Shown piece by piece: positions 34,016 to 43,071 of a DNA stretch of 64,000 bases. Both the position numbers and the translations under genes were made by a program. Numbering within the stretch: position 1 is the first letter of the stretch; each line of letters opens with the position of its first letter. The notes under the pieces are model-generated. The model saw nothing but the letters and a program-made list of their open reading frames with translations, was not told the origin of the DNA and ran no database searches. Source of the stretch: CAYJDR01 sp964368965 (lineage in GTDB: Bacteria > Chrysiogenota > Deferribacteres > Deferribacterales > Mucispirillaceae); assembly GCA_964368965.1 (NCBI GenBank), contig CAYJDR010000001.1, positions 1 to 64,000 on the forward strand, written 5' to 3'.

Positions 34016-34142
34016 TTACCAGTGTAAACTGGTTGACTGTGGCCACACACGGTATGTGGTGCGTAGTTTGCTATACTCGCTTTTATGTTACTATCTTGCA
34101 ATGTAACATGTAGCACACTATTAAATTAGGAGGTTGTCACCC

Positions 34143-34868
34143 ATGGCAACAAAAATCATTAGTGTTATCACACTATCAATCTTTGCAATATTAATTGCAG
34201 AAAACTCTTACGCAATGCACATTATGGAAGGGTATTTGCCTATGAATTGGGCGCTTATCTGGTATGTTGCAGCTGCACCTTTCATCGTATACGGTGTATA
34301 CAAAGTTAAACAACAAGCTGAGCAATCTTCAAAGTACCTTGTGCTATTAGCATTATGTGGTGCGTTTGCATTCGTGTTGTCGGCGCTAAAATTACCATCA
34401 TTTACTGGTAGTTGTTCACATCCTACAGGTATAGGGCTTGGTGCAATGTTGTTTGGTGTTGGCCCAATGTCTATCATTGGTGCGTTGGTTTTGTTATTCC
34501 AATCGTTATTTCTGGCACATGGTGGTATTTCCACGCTTGGCGCTAATGTATTTTCAATGGCAATTGTTGGTGCGGTTGCTGGTTATTATTCGTACCACTT
34601 CTTAAAAAGTAAAATTGGCTTTTCTGCAGCAGTATTTATAGCAGCATTCTTAGCCGATATCCTTGCCTACATTACAACATCATTCCAGATTGCTATTGCA
34701 TTTGCAGGTGCTGAAAATAGTTTCATGGCATTGTTTGCTAAATTTTTGAGTATTTTCGCAGTAACTCAATTACCTCTAGCAGTAACAGAAGCGTTACTTA
34801 CGCTTGTTGTGATGAATATTTTAGTTAAGTATAGCCCAAAAGAAATGGCTACACTTAAATTAGTATAG
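34143..34868 (+). CDS. cbiM: Cobalt ECF transporter, substrate-specific component CbiM
   Basis: CbiM is the membrane S component that captures Co2+. The N-terminal signal-like segment ends in ENSYA, leaving the mature N-terminus MHIMEGYLP, whose Met-His start forms the metal-binding site in this family. GSCSHPTGIGLGA and about seven membrane helices follow. ATG 34143 lies 9 bases after AGGAGG; an in-frame TTG three codons earlier was rejected. First gene of the B12 operon, right behind the riboswitch. Confidence 0.95.
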   Translation: MATKIISVITLSIFAILIAENSYAMHIMEGYLPMNWALIWYVAAAPFIVYGVYKVKQQAEQSSKYLVLLALCGAFAFVLSALKLPSFTGSCSHPTGIGLGAMLFGVGPMSIIGALVLLFQSLFLAHGGISTLGANVFSMAIVGAVAGYYSYHFLKSKIGFSAAVFIAAFLADILAYITTSFQIAIAFAGAENSFMALFAKFLSIFAVTQLPLAVTEALLTLVVMNILVKYSPKEMATLKLV

Positions 34869-34876
34869 GTGATGTG

Positions 34877-35152
34877 ATGACTTTATTAAAAAAGAATATA
34901 ATATTAATTATTTTAGCAATCGTTATATCAACTGTACCAATATTAATGGTGTCAGGTGAATTTGGTGGTGCAGATGGTGAGGCAGAAGAACTCATCATTG
35001 AAATTGCTCCTAATTTTGAACCTATTATGGACCCTGTTATGGAGCCTGCAAGTGGCGAGATTGAATCGCTGCTGTTTGTTACTCAAGCTGCAATCGGTGC
35101 TGGTATTATAGGGTTTATCCTAGGCAGAATGACAGCAAGGAAAGAAGACTAA
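34877..35152 (+). CDS. cbiN: Cobalt transporter accessory protein CbiN
   Basis: CbiN is a small membrane protein with two helices that supports metal loading by CbiM. This 91-residue protein has helices at about 8-27 and 65-85, separated by an acidic periplasmic loop rich in Glu and Asp (GADGEAEELIIEIAPNFEPI), as in the family. ATG 34877 follows AGGTGAT; a GTG codon just before it is also in frame. Position between cbiM and cbiQ is diagnostic. Confidence 0.88.
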   Translation: MTLLKKNIILIILAIVISTVPILMVSGEFGGADGEAEELIIEIAPNFEPIMDPVMEPASGEIESLLFVTQAAIGAGIIGFILGRMTARKED

Positions 35153-35156
35153 CACC

Positions 35157-35870
35157 ATGAACACAGCAACAGATATAGCTCAACAATCAAAACTTGTGCA
35201 TGTAGATACGATAGCTAAGATCGCTTATGCTAGTGTGCCTTTTATTGTTGCGCTTGCTAGCGTTGATAGCTATATCCATGCTGCTATATTTGTGTTCATG
35301 TCATTATCAATTATCACATTAGGTGGTATACATATTAAAACACTTACGAAGTATTATGTGACACCGTTAGCATTTATTTTTGTAGGTGTTTTAGTCTTAA
35401 TTTTATCAAAAGATTATTCTAATGCGTTACTTGTATTTACTCGTTCCTTTTCAGCGATTGCTTGTGTTTATTTTGTTACGTTAAATACGTCATTCAAAGC
35501 GATTATTATGCTATTTGAAAAGATGAGAGTACCAAACGCAATAATAATCATTATGGAACTTATGTACAGATATATACACACAATTTATGAAGAAAGCCTG
35601 CGTATACGCACAGCGCAAAAAGCAAGGCTTGGTTACAACAGTTTTATGAACTCTATCAAATGTATGTCCTCATTAGTTGCTTCAGTTTTTGTATCTTCAT
35701 ATATGCGTGCAGAAAGGGTTTATGCATCGCTAGAGGCTAGGGGATATAATGGCACAATCACACACGTCGCGACAGATGTGAAAAGTGGTAAATCACTATA
35801 TTTTATTGCACTACCTTTCAATGTGCTAATCATTTCAGCATTCGTATTAAGCTTGGTGTACAATGTCTAA
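35157..35870 (+). CDS. cbiQ: Cobalt ECF transporter transmembrane protein CbiQ
   Basis: The T component couples ATP hydrolysis to substrate movement. 237 residues, with about five membrane helices. The coupling helices that contact CbiO are visible: RIRTAQKARLGYNS (first A-R-G-like motif region) and ERVYASLEARGYNG (second, with the conserved ARG). It overlaps the CbiO part of the next gene by 8 bases. No ribosome site is obvious; coupling to cbiN (4 bases upstream) is likely. Confidence 0.92.
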   Translation: MNTATDIAQQSKLVHVDTIAKIAYASVPFIVALASVDSYIHAAIFVFMSLSIITLGGIHIKTLTKYYVTPLAFIFVGVLVLILSKDYSNALLVFTRSFSAIACVYFVTLNTSFKAIIMLFEKMRVPNAIIIIMELMYRYIHTIYEESLRIRTAQKARLGYNSFMNSIKCMSSLVASVFVSSYMRAERVYASLEARGYNGTITHVATDVKSGKSLYFIALPFNVLIISAFVLSLVYNV

Positions 35871-37815
35871 ACATATTATCGAACTAAAAGAGCTTACATA
35901 TTCATATGACAATAAAGCATTAGCACTAGATAATGTTAGTTTAACTATTGAAAAAGGTTGTGTGAACGCAATCATCGGTGGCAATGGTGCTGGTAAATCT
36001 ACACTGTTTTTACTGCTTAATGGCGTGCTGAAAGCCGATAGTGGTAAGATTATTTATGATGGCTTAGAAGTCGAGCACAATAAAAAAACAATCGCTGAAT
36101 TACGTAAAAATATAGGCATAGTTTTTCAAGACCCTAACGACCAAGTTTTTTCAGCAACTGTATATGACGATATCGCATTTGGGTTAGTTAATTTAGGACA
36201 TAGTGAGAGTGTTATTAAGGCTAAGGTTGATGAAGTTGCTAACTTATTATCAATCAGCCATTTACTTGATAATTATTCACATGCGCTAAGTTTCGGGCAG
36301 AAGAAGCGTGTGGCGCTTGCTGGTGTTCTCGTTATGGAGCCTAAAGTTATTATACTTGATGAACCTACAGCAGGGCTTGACCCAGCTGGTATAAAAGAAA
36401 TGCTGCAAGTGCTTAACATCATAAAGGAAAAGTATGATGTGACAGTCATATTATCAACGCATGATATAGATTTGATACCACTATATTGTGACTATGCACA
36501 TGTGTTTAGTGGTGGCAAAGTTATTATGCATGGCAAACCTAGTGATATATTTGCACAAGCAAAACAACTACGTGATTGCAGGTTGCGTTTGCCAAGAATT
36601 ACTCACTTGTTTGAGATACTGCGTGAGCGTGACAATATGTCGTTTGGCTCAAACATATCAACAATTTCACAAGCACGCAAAGCTGTTAAAGATGTCGCTC
36701 AAACGGCGACTGTATTTAAATCAGGCAAGATGTTGAAATATGGCTACACGACAGGCACTTGTGCTACAGCTGCAACTTATGCTGGCGTTAGATATCTATT
36801 AACTAATGAAAAGCTAGATATCGTCAATATCAAGACACCGTCAGGCAAAAATTTTGATATTGAAGTGTTGGATTATGTTGTTACAGATAAAGATGTCACT
36901 TGCAGTGTGCGCAAAGACTCTGGCGACGACCCAGATGTTACACACGGCATGACTATCACAGCAACAGTTAACTTAACTGATAGCGACTATACTATAGAGG
37001 GTGGTAAAGGCGTTGGCAGAGTCACACGCAAAGGCTTAGCTTGTGATGTTGGTATGCCTGCTATAAACCCTGTTCCACGCGCTATGATAATATCAGCAAT
37101 GAAAGAAGTATCAGAACAATATAACTACAATAAAGGTGTGCATAGTGTTATATCTGCTATCGGTGGCGAAGATATAGCCAGAAGGACATTCAACCCAAGG
37201 TTAGGCATTGTTGATGGATTATCCATTTTAGGTACTACTGGCGTCGTTGAGCCAATGAGCGAGAAAGCACTCGTTGATAGCATACGCAGAGAGATAGATG
37301 TCAGGCATGCAGAAAACCCTAAAACTTTATTGTTATGTATAGGCAACTATGGTAAAGAGTTCGTGCAAAACAAACTAGGGCTTGATATATCGCAAGGCGT
37401 GAAATGTTCTAACTTTATTGGCGAAGCGTTAGAATACGCTGCGTATAAAAACATTGACGAAATTCTATTAGTAGGACATATTGGTAAGCTTGTGAAAATA
37501 GCTGGCGGTATTATGAATACCCACTCGCGTATGGCAGATTGTAGGGCAGAGATATTTTCAGCACATGCATGCTTGAACGGCGCAGATAAAAGCGTTGTTG
37601 AAAGCATAATGAACGCTATCACAACTGAAGAAATTGATGAGATACTCATCAACAATAGTTTAAATGATAAAGTATATAAAGACATAATAGAAAAAATAAT
37701 CTTTCACATGAACATTCGTATCAAGTCGCATGTAGTAGTGTTTACTAATAAACATGGCGGTGTGTATATGAGCGATGGTGTGGAAGAGATAGCTAATAAA
37801 CTTAGAGGGATATAA
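35863..37815 (+). CDS. cbiOD: Fusion of cobalt transporter ATPase CbiO and cobalt-precorrin-5B C1-methyltransferase CbiD
   Basis: A 650-residue protein joining two functions. Residues 1 to about 250 are CbiO: Walker A 39-47 (GGNGAGKST), Q-loop in VFQDPNDQVF, signature LSFGQKKRVALAG (142-154) and Walker B VIILDEPTAGLDP (162-174). Residues from about 290 to 650 are full-length CbiD, starting at KYGYTTGTC (292-300), with DSGDDPDVTHG, GGKGVGRVT and the C-terminal HIGKLVKIAGG. The linker of about 40 residues contains no stop or restart signal. Both halves keep their key motifs, so both are expected active. Confidence 0.93.
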   Translation: MSKHIIELKELTYSYDNKALALDNVSLTIEKGCVNAIIGGNGAGKSTLFLLLNGVLKADSGKIIYDGLEVEHNKKTIAELRKNIGIVFQDPNDQVFSATVYDDIAFGLVNLGHSESVIKAKVDEVANLLSISHLLDNYSHALSFGQKKRVALAGVLVMEPKVIILDEPTAGLDPAGIKEMLQVLNIIKEKYDVTVILSTHDIDLIPLYCDYAHVFSGGKVIMHGKPSDIFAQAKQLRDCRLRLPRITHLFEILRERDNMSFGSNISTISQARKAVKDVAQTATVFKSGKMLKYGYTTGTCATAATYAGVRYLLTNEKLDIVNIKTPSGKNFDIEVLDYVVTDKDVTCSVRKDSGDDPDVTHGMTITATVNLTDSDYTIEGGKGVGRVTRKGLACDVGMPAINPVPRAMIISAMKEVSEQYNYNKGVHSVISAIGGEDIARRTFNPRLGIVDGLSILGTTGVVEPMSEKALVDSIRREIDVRHAENPKTLLLCIGNYGKEFVQNKLGLDISQGVKCSNFIGEALEYAAYKNIDEILLVGHIGKLVKIAGGIMNTHSRMADCRAEIFSAHACLNGADKSVVESIMNAITTEEIDEILINNSLNDKVYKDIIEKIIFHMNIRIKSHVVVFTNKHGGVYMSDGVEEIANKLRGI

Positions 37816-38498
37816 TGAAAGGGAAATTGTATGGTGTAGGCGTTGGCCCTGGCGATAAAGAGCTTATTACATTAAAAGCGTTAAACGTATTAAAGCAAGC
37901 AGATGTCATTGCTGTGCCAGATACAAAGGGCGATAGAAATGTAGCACTCGATATCGTGCAAGAATATGTTGAGGGAACGGAGCTACTGTTCATAGATACC
38001 CCTATGACTAGGGATGAGAATATACTTAACCTTGCACATGAAGCGGCTGCAAACACTATTTGTTCATTATTAGATAACGGCAAAACTGTTGCGTTTATCA
38101 CTTTAGGTGATGCTACAGTTTATTCGACATACATATATGTTCATAGGCTTGTTGTTGCAAAAGGGTATGATACAGAAATTATCCCTGGTGTAACATCTTT
38201 CTGCGCTGTTGGTGCAAGACTGAATGAATCATTATGCGATAAAGAAACACCATTACTGATTATTCCAGCGATTAACGATAGCATTGATGAACTATTAAAA
38301 GTTCCTGCAAACAAGGTTATCATGAAAGGTGGAAGAACAGTTGAGGATATAAAAGAGAAATTAAAAGAGCACGATTTATATGATAATGCAAAAATGATTT
38401 CAAGAGTTGGGTTTAGTGATGAAGCTATTTATCACTCGCTTGACGAAGTTGAAGGCAGTAAAGCATATTTATCAGTAATCGTTGTGAAGGGTAATTAA
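37815..38498 (+). CDS. cbiL: Cobalt-precorrin-2 C20-methyltransferase CbiL
   Basis: SAM-dependent methylation at C20 of the corrin ring precursor. 227 residues, with LYGVGVGPGDKELITLKAL, IAVPDTKG (family-specific), ITLGDATVYSTYIYV and IIPGVTSFCAVGARL. The IAVP and TLGDATVYSTY signatures separate CbiL from the other methyltransferases in this operon. Its ATG overlaps the CbiD stop by one base (TAATG), a common coupling arrangement. Confidence 0.94.
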   Translation: MKGKLYGVGVGPGDKELITLKALNVLKQADVIAVPDTKGDRNVALDIVQEYVEGTELLFIDTPMTRDENILNLAHEAAANTICSLLDNGKTVAFITLGDATVYSTYIYVHRLVVAKGYDTEIIPGVTSFCAVGARLNESLCDKETPLLIIPAINDSIDELLKVPANKVIMKGGRTVEDIKEKLKEHDLYDNAKMISRVGFSDEAIYHSLDEVEGSKAYLSVIVVKGN

Positions 38499-38499
38499 G

Positions 38500-39255
38500 A
38501 TGGTACATTTTGTAGGTGCTGGGCCAGGTGCTCCAGATTTAATAACACTCAGAGGAAAAGCATTACTAGAGCAAGCAGACGTTATCATATACGCTGGCTC
38601 ATTAGTTAATAAGCAGTTGCTTGACTATGCAAAAGAAGGCGCAGAGATACACAATAGTGCAAACATGACGCTTGAAGAAGTTATCGACGTTATGGTTAAA
38701 GCGAATAGCGAAAATAAAGATGTTGTACGCCTACACACAGGCGACCAAAGCATTTATGGTGCAGTTCGTGAACAAATGGATATATTACGCACACATAACA
38801 TTGAGTTTAACTCAACACCTGGTGTTAGCTCGTTCCAAGCGGCAGCTGCAAGCATTAACGCAGAGTTCACATTGCCATCAGTTAGCCAAACTGTAATCTT
38901 GACACGTATGGAAGGCAGAACACCAGTTCCAGAAAAAGAAGATATCAGGTTACTTGCAAGCCACCAAGCATCAATGGCGATTTTCTTAACTACAACAATG
39001 CTTGATGAATTATCAAAAAGGCTTATCGAAGGCGGATATAGCCCAGATACTCCTGCTGCAATCATCTATAAAGCATCATGGGAAGATGAGAAACGCGTTA
39101 TTACAACGGTTAAGAACTTACAAGCAGAAGCTGAAAAACATAACATCACTAAAATGGCTCAAATATTAGTTGGACATTTCTTAGGCGATGAGTATGAGCG
39201 TTCTAAATTGTATGACCCAGCGTTTACGCATGAGTTTAGAGAAGCTTCAAAATGA
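38500..39255 (+). CDS. cbiF: Cobalt-precorrin-4 C11-methyltransferase CbiF
   Basis: Adds the methyl group at C11 during the anaerobic pathway. 251 residues with the CbiF/CobM signatures VHFVGAGPGAPDLITLRG, YAGSLV, HTGDQSIYGAVREQMD, STPGVSSFQAAAASI, TRMEGRTPVPE and YKASWEDE. It begins 1 base after the cbiL stop and overlaps cbiG by 4 bases. Confidence 0.95.
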   Translation: MVHFVGAGPGAPDLITLRGKALLEQADVIIYAGSLVNKQLLDYAKEGAEIHNSANMTLEEVIDVMVKANSENKDVVRLHTGDQSIYGAVREQMDILRTHNIEFNSTPGVSSFQAAAASINAEFTLPSVSQTVILTRMEGRTPVPEKEDIRLLASHQASMAIFLTTTMLDELSKRLIEGGYSPDTPAAIIYKASWEDEKRVITTVKNLQAEAEKHNITKMAQILVGHFLGDEYERSKLYDPAFTHEFREASK

Positions 39256-40256
39256 TTTATATAGCTTCGTTTACTAAAAGTGGTGCAGATGTTGCAAACA
39301 AGCTTGAAGAGCTATTTGAAAGCGCTCAAGTATTCGCAAAATATCCACTATCAAATGAACGAAAGCTAGAAACTCATAGCGAGTTTACGAAAGAAGCATT
39401 TGAAAAAGCTTCTACAATTATATATATCGGTGCGATAGGGATAGCAGTTAGAAGTATTGCACCGTTTATTAAACATAAGGCAGATGATCCAGCAGTTATT
39501 GTTATTGATGATAAAGGTATGAATGTTATACCGATATTATCAGGGCATATTGGTGGTGCAAATAAAATCGCGCACGTGATTGCTGAAAAACTATCTGCTA
39601 GTGCGATTATTACGACAGCCACAGACATACACGGCAAGTTTGCAATTGATGTGTGGGCTACTGAAAACGATTGCTACATAAGTGACCACTCAAAGATTAA
39701 AACTGTCACAGCGTGTATATTGCGTGGCGAAAAGTGCGGGATATACTCTGATTATGATATCGAGGGAAATCTACCCGACGGATTTATAAAAGGTGATGCA
39801 AATATCGGTGTTGCAATTTCAACTGATATTAATACAAAACCTTTTAATGAAACACTAGTTTTAGTACCTAAGGTATATGCTCTAGGTGTAGGGTGTAAAC
39901 GTGGCAAAACGGTTGAAGAGATAGCAGTTGCTTTTAATAAATTTTGTTTAGAACATAGCATTGATAGCAAGCTCATATTTATGTTAGCAAGCATTGATGT
40001 GAAACAAGATGAACAAGGATTGATAGAGTTTGCATATAAGCACAAACTTCCGTTTAAGTGTTATAGTGCAGGTGAGTTATCGGCACTTGAGGGCGATTTT
40101 ACAGCTTCCAACTTTGTTTCAAAAACAGTTGGTGTTGATAACGTGTCTGAGCGTTCGGCGGTAAAAGCCAGTAACGGTGAATTAATAATAAAAAAGAGTG
40201 CATACGAAGGTATTACATTTGCATTAGCAAAACGTAACTTTGTGTGCAAGTTTTAA
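39252..40256 (+). CDS. cbiG: Cobalt-precorrin-5A hydrolase CbiG
   Basis: CbiG opens the delta-lactone ring and releases acetaldehyde, the step specific to the anaerobic route. 334 residues. Recognisable parts are IYIGAIGIAVRSIAPFIKHKADDPAV (split N and middle), LSGHIGGANKIA, ATDIHGKFAIDVWA and the C-terminal domain beginning ALGVGCKRGKTVEEI and ending near GVDNVSERSA. Overlaps cbiF by 4 bases. Its presence, together with CbiD and CbiX, confirms the oxygen-independent pathway. Confidence 0.94.
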   Translation: MIYIASFTKSGADVANKLEELFESAQVFAKYPLSNERKLETHSEFTKEAFEKASTIIYIGAIGIAVRSIAPFIKHKADDPAVIVIDDKGMNVIPILSGHIGGANKIAHVIAEKLSASAIITTATDIHGKFAIDVWATENDCYISDHSKIKTVTACILRGEKCGIYSDYDIEGNLPDGFIKGDANIGVAISTDINTKPFNETLVLVPKVYALGVGCKRGKTVEEIAVAFNKFCLEHSIDSKLIFMLASIDVKQDEQGLIEFAYKHKLPFKCYSAGELSALEGDFTASNFVSKTVGVDNVSERSAVKASNGELIIKKSAYEGITFALAKRNFVCKF

Positions 40257-40265
40257 GGGAATAAT

Positions 40266-40994
40266 ATGAAGATTTATGCAGTAGGAATTGGCTCAGGTAG
40301 CCTACAAGGTATCACTTATGAAGCAGAAAATGCTATCAAAAACTCTAATGTAGTTGTTGGCTATAACGTTTATATTGATTTAATTGAACGCTACCTTGAC
40401 GGTAAAGAAGTTATATCAACTGGCATGATGGGCGAACTAGAGCGTATCGAGCAAGCTGTTGAAAAAGCGAAAGAGGGCAACACAGTTGCAGTTGTTTCTA
40501 GTGGCGATGTTGGTGTTTATGGCATGGCTTCACTAGTATTTGAAGTATTAGAGCGTGACAACTTAAACATTGAAGTTGAAGTTATATCAGGCGTTACAGC
40601 TGCATGTTCTGGTGCTGCACTTCTTGGTGCTCCATTAACGCATGACTTTGCAGTTATATCTTTAAGCGACTTATTAACTCCATGGGAAAAGATTGCAAAA
40701 CGCTTAGACTTTGCATCTCAATCAGAGTTTATTATTTGTATCTACAACCCAATGAGCAAGCAACGCCATGATTACTTATCAAAAGCGTGTGATATATTGC
40801 TTAAAAACTTACCAGCTGAAACGCTATGTGGCTATGCAAGGCATATCGGACGTGAAGGGCAAGAGAGTAAAGTTATCACACTTGGCGAATTAAAAAATGC
40901 TGAACTAGATATGTTCACAACTGTATTTATCGGTAACGCTTCAACAAAGGTTATCAACGGTAGATTAGTTACTCCACGCGGGTATTACGTTTAA
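40266..40994 (+). CDS. cbiH: Cobalt-factor III/precorrin-3B C17-methyltransferase CbiH
   Basis: Methylates C17 and contracts the ring. 242 residues with IYAVGIGSGSLQGITYEAENAI (split), VVGYNVYIDLI, SSGDVGVYGMASLVFEVL, VISGVTAACSGAALLGAPLTHDF and IYNPMSKQR, all standard for CbiH/CobJ. It starts 9 bases after cbiG with a GGGAAT site and ends 2 bases before the CbiJ-SirC gene. Confidence 0.95.
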   Translation: MKIYAVGIGSGSLQGITYEAENAIKNSNVVVGYNVYIDLIERYLDGKEVISTGMMGELERIEQAVEKAKEGNTVAVVSSGDVGVYGMASLVFEVLERDNLNIEVEVISGVTAACSGAALLGAPLTHDFAVISLSDLLTPWEKIAKRLDFASQSEFIICIYNPMSKQRHDYLSKACDILLKNLPAETLCGYARHIGREGQESKVITLGELKNAELDMFTTVFIGNASTKVINGRLVTPRGYYV

Positions 40995-40996
40995 TA

Positions 40997-42310
40997 ATGG
41001 TTAAGGTGTTATTGTTTGCAGGCACTAGCGATGGTAGGCAAGTTGCAGATTATCTTAGTGCATGTAGTGTCGATTTTGAAATGTTTGTAGCTACTAAGTA
41101 CGGCGAAGAGGTTTTGTCTGAAAAAGTAAGCCATGCAAAAGTTAATACTGGTAGGTTAGATGTTGATGAAATGTGTAACTTATTTGCTGGGGCTAAAAAA
41201 ATACATGGGGAGTATTTACTTGTTGTAGATGCTGCACATCCTTATGCAGAAGTGTTGCATAATAACTTAGCGACGGCATGTAGTCAAACAGGTGTTGAGT
41301 ATATCCGCATAAATCGTCCAAGTGTTGCAAGCGATAAGTGTAAATCATTTGAAACGATTACAGATATCTGTAACTACTTAAATATCACTACTGGCAACAT
41401 ATTGTTGACAACAGGTAGCAAAGATTTAGATAAATATACGGCAATAAATGACTACTATAATAGAGTATATGTTCGAGTGTTGCCAGATGCTGAAACTTTA
41501 ACACGCATTATAGAGCTAGGCTATGACATAAAGAAAGTTATAGCGATGCAAGGCCCATTTAGCCGTGAGCTTAATAAAGCGTTATATGAAACGACTAACG
41601 CAAAATACATGGTTACAAAAGATACTGGCAACGCAGGTGGCTTTCTTGATAAAGTTGAGCCAGCAATAGAGTGTGGCGTTGAGGCGTTAGTTGTAAATAG
41701 GGCAGTCAATGTTGTTGATGATAGCTTTTATAGCTTTGATGGTTTTAAAGCTATGTTAGCAGATAGATATGATATAAGCGCTGATGATGTCGGGACATCG
41801 TTTCCAATATTTATGCCTATAAAGGACCGCAAAGTGTTGATAGTTGGTGGTGGCAAAGTTGGCACAAGGCGAGTATTGACATTATTAAAGTTTGGTGCAG
41901 ATGTTACTGTTGTTACAAATCAGGTTGATAGTGCAACACTTGGAAACTATATTGAAGGCCGTATAAATGATGATATATCGCAAGTGCTTGATACAAGGCT
42001 TATTAAGCTTGCGATGGATAGTAAAATAAATTTAGTTTTAGAAGACTTTAGTGATGAAATGGTTACGAGTGAATACTCGCTAATCATAGCCTCTACTAAC
42101 AACAGGTTAGTAAATAAAAGAGTGAGCGAACTAGCTAACCAACTAGGGATATTAGTTAGCGTTGCTGATTGTATAGAGGAGAGCAGTTTCAATTTTCCAG
42201 CTATAATTAGTGGTAGTGGTATCGTTGGTGGCGTGTTATCACGTGGATTAAACGACCACAAACTTGTTAGAAAAACAGCTGAAAAATTAAGAAATGTATT
42301 AAAGGGTTGA
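40997..42310 (+). CDS. cbiJ: Fusion of cobalt-precorrin-6A reductase CbiJ and precorrin-2 dehydrogenase SirC
   Basis: A 437-residue two-domain protein. Residues 1 to about 260 are CbiJ/CobK: LLFAGTSDGRQVADYL, DAAHPYA, YIRINRPS, ILLTTGSKDL, MQGPFSRELNKAL and MVTKDTGNAGGF. From about residue 268 a second Rossmann domain of the SirC/Met8/CysG-N type begins, with VLIVGGGKVGTRRVLTLL and later IIASTNNRLVNKRVSELAN and FPAIISGSGIVGGVLSRG. The second part oxidises precorrin-2 to sirohydrochlorin. The next genes, cobA and cbiX, act just before and after that step. Confidence 0.9.
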   Translation: MVKVLLFAGTSDGRQVADYLSACSVDFEMFVATKYGEEVLSEKVSHAKVNTGRLDVDEMCNLFAGAKKIHGEYLLVVDAAHPYAEVLHNNLATACSQTGVEYIRINRPSVASDKCKSFETITDICNYLNITTGNILLTTGSKDLDKYTAINDYYNRVYVRVLPDAETLTRIIELGYDIKKVIAMQGPFSRELNKALYETTNAKYMVTKDTGNAGGFLDKVEPAIECGVEALVVNRAVNVVDDSFYSFDGFKAMLADRYDISADDVGTSFPIFMPIKDRKVLIVGGGKVGTRRVLTLLKFGADVTVVTNQVDSATLGNYIEGRINDDISQVLDTRLIKLAMDSKINLVLEDFSDEMVTSEYSLIIASTNNRLVNKRVSELANQLGILVSVADCIEESSFNFPAIISGSGIVGGVLSRGLNDHKLVRKTAEKLRNVLKG

Positions 42311-42314
42311 AATT

Positions 42315-43070
42315 ATGAAAGGGAAAGTAATTTTAGTAGGCGCAGGGCCTGGTGATGTAGGACTTTTAACATTAAATGCTGTTGAGGCGATCAAAACAGC
42401 AGATGTAATCGTGTATGACAGATTAGTATCAGATGAAATTATGTCGCTAATACCGAACGATGTTGAAAAAGTGGACGTAGGCAAGGAAAACAATCGCCAC
42501 ACAAAACCACAAGAAGAAATCAATAAAATCTTGTGCGACTTTGCAAACGAAGGCAAACGTGTTGTTAGGCTTAAAGGTGGTGATCCATTTGTTTTTGGTC
42601 GTGGTGGTGAAGAGCTAGACTTAGTACATGAAAGTGGTGTTGAGTTTGAAGTTGTGCCGGGTGTCACATCTTCTACAGCCGTTCCAGCATATGCTGGGAT
42701 ACCTGTTACGCACAGAGATTTCTGTTCATCATTCCATGTTTTAACAGGTCATGCAAAAGCTGGTAGCAAGTTAGATATTAAATATAGGGCGTTGACAGAA
42801 CTTGGCGGCACAATCGTTTTATTGATGAGCTTGTCAACTATCAACGAACTTGTTGACGGCTTTATGAATGCAGGAATGTCTGCCGATATGCCTTGCGCAG
42901 TTATCGAAAACGGTACACGCAAAAACCAACGTAAAGTAGTCGCAACAATCTCTACAATCGTTGAAAAAGTTAAAGAAGAAAAAGTAAAATCACCAGCCAT
43001 TATCGTTATAGGTAAAACTTGTGCCTTAAACGAAAAGTATGACTGGTTTAATAAAGTACAGGGAGAGTAA
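42315..43070 (+). CDS. cobA: Uroporphyrinogen-III C-methyltransferase CobA (SUMT)
   Basis: Makes precorrin-2 from uroporphyrinogen III with two SAM. 251 residues with VILVGAGPGDVGLLTL, DVIVYDRLVS, RLKGGDPFVFGRGGEE, VVPGVTSSTAVPAYAGIPVTHR (split) and FHVLTGH, the SUMT hallmarks. It begins 4 bases after the CbiJ-SirC gene. With that gene and cbiX it forms a compact set for uroporphyrinogen III to cobalt-sirohydrochlorin. It is not the corrinoid adenosyltransferase that is also named CobA in Salmonella. Confidence 0.95.
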   Translation: MKGKVILVGAGPGDVGLLTLNAVEAIKTADVIVYDRLVSDEIMSLIPNDVEKVDVGKENNRHTKPQEEINKILCDFANEGKRVVRLKGGDPFVFGRGGEELDLVHESGVEFEVVPGVTSSTAVPAYAGIPVTHRDFCSSFHVLTGHAKAGSKLDIKYRALTELGGTIVLLMSLSTINELVDGFMNAGMSADMPCAVIENGTRKNQRKVVATISTIVEKVKEEKVKSPAIIVIGKTCALNEKYDWFNKVQGE

Positions 43071-43071
43071 T

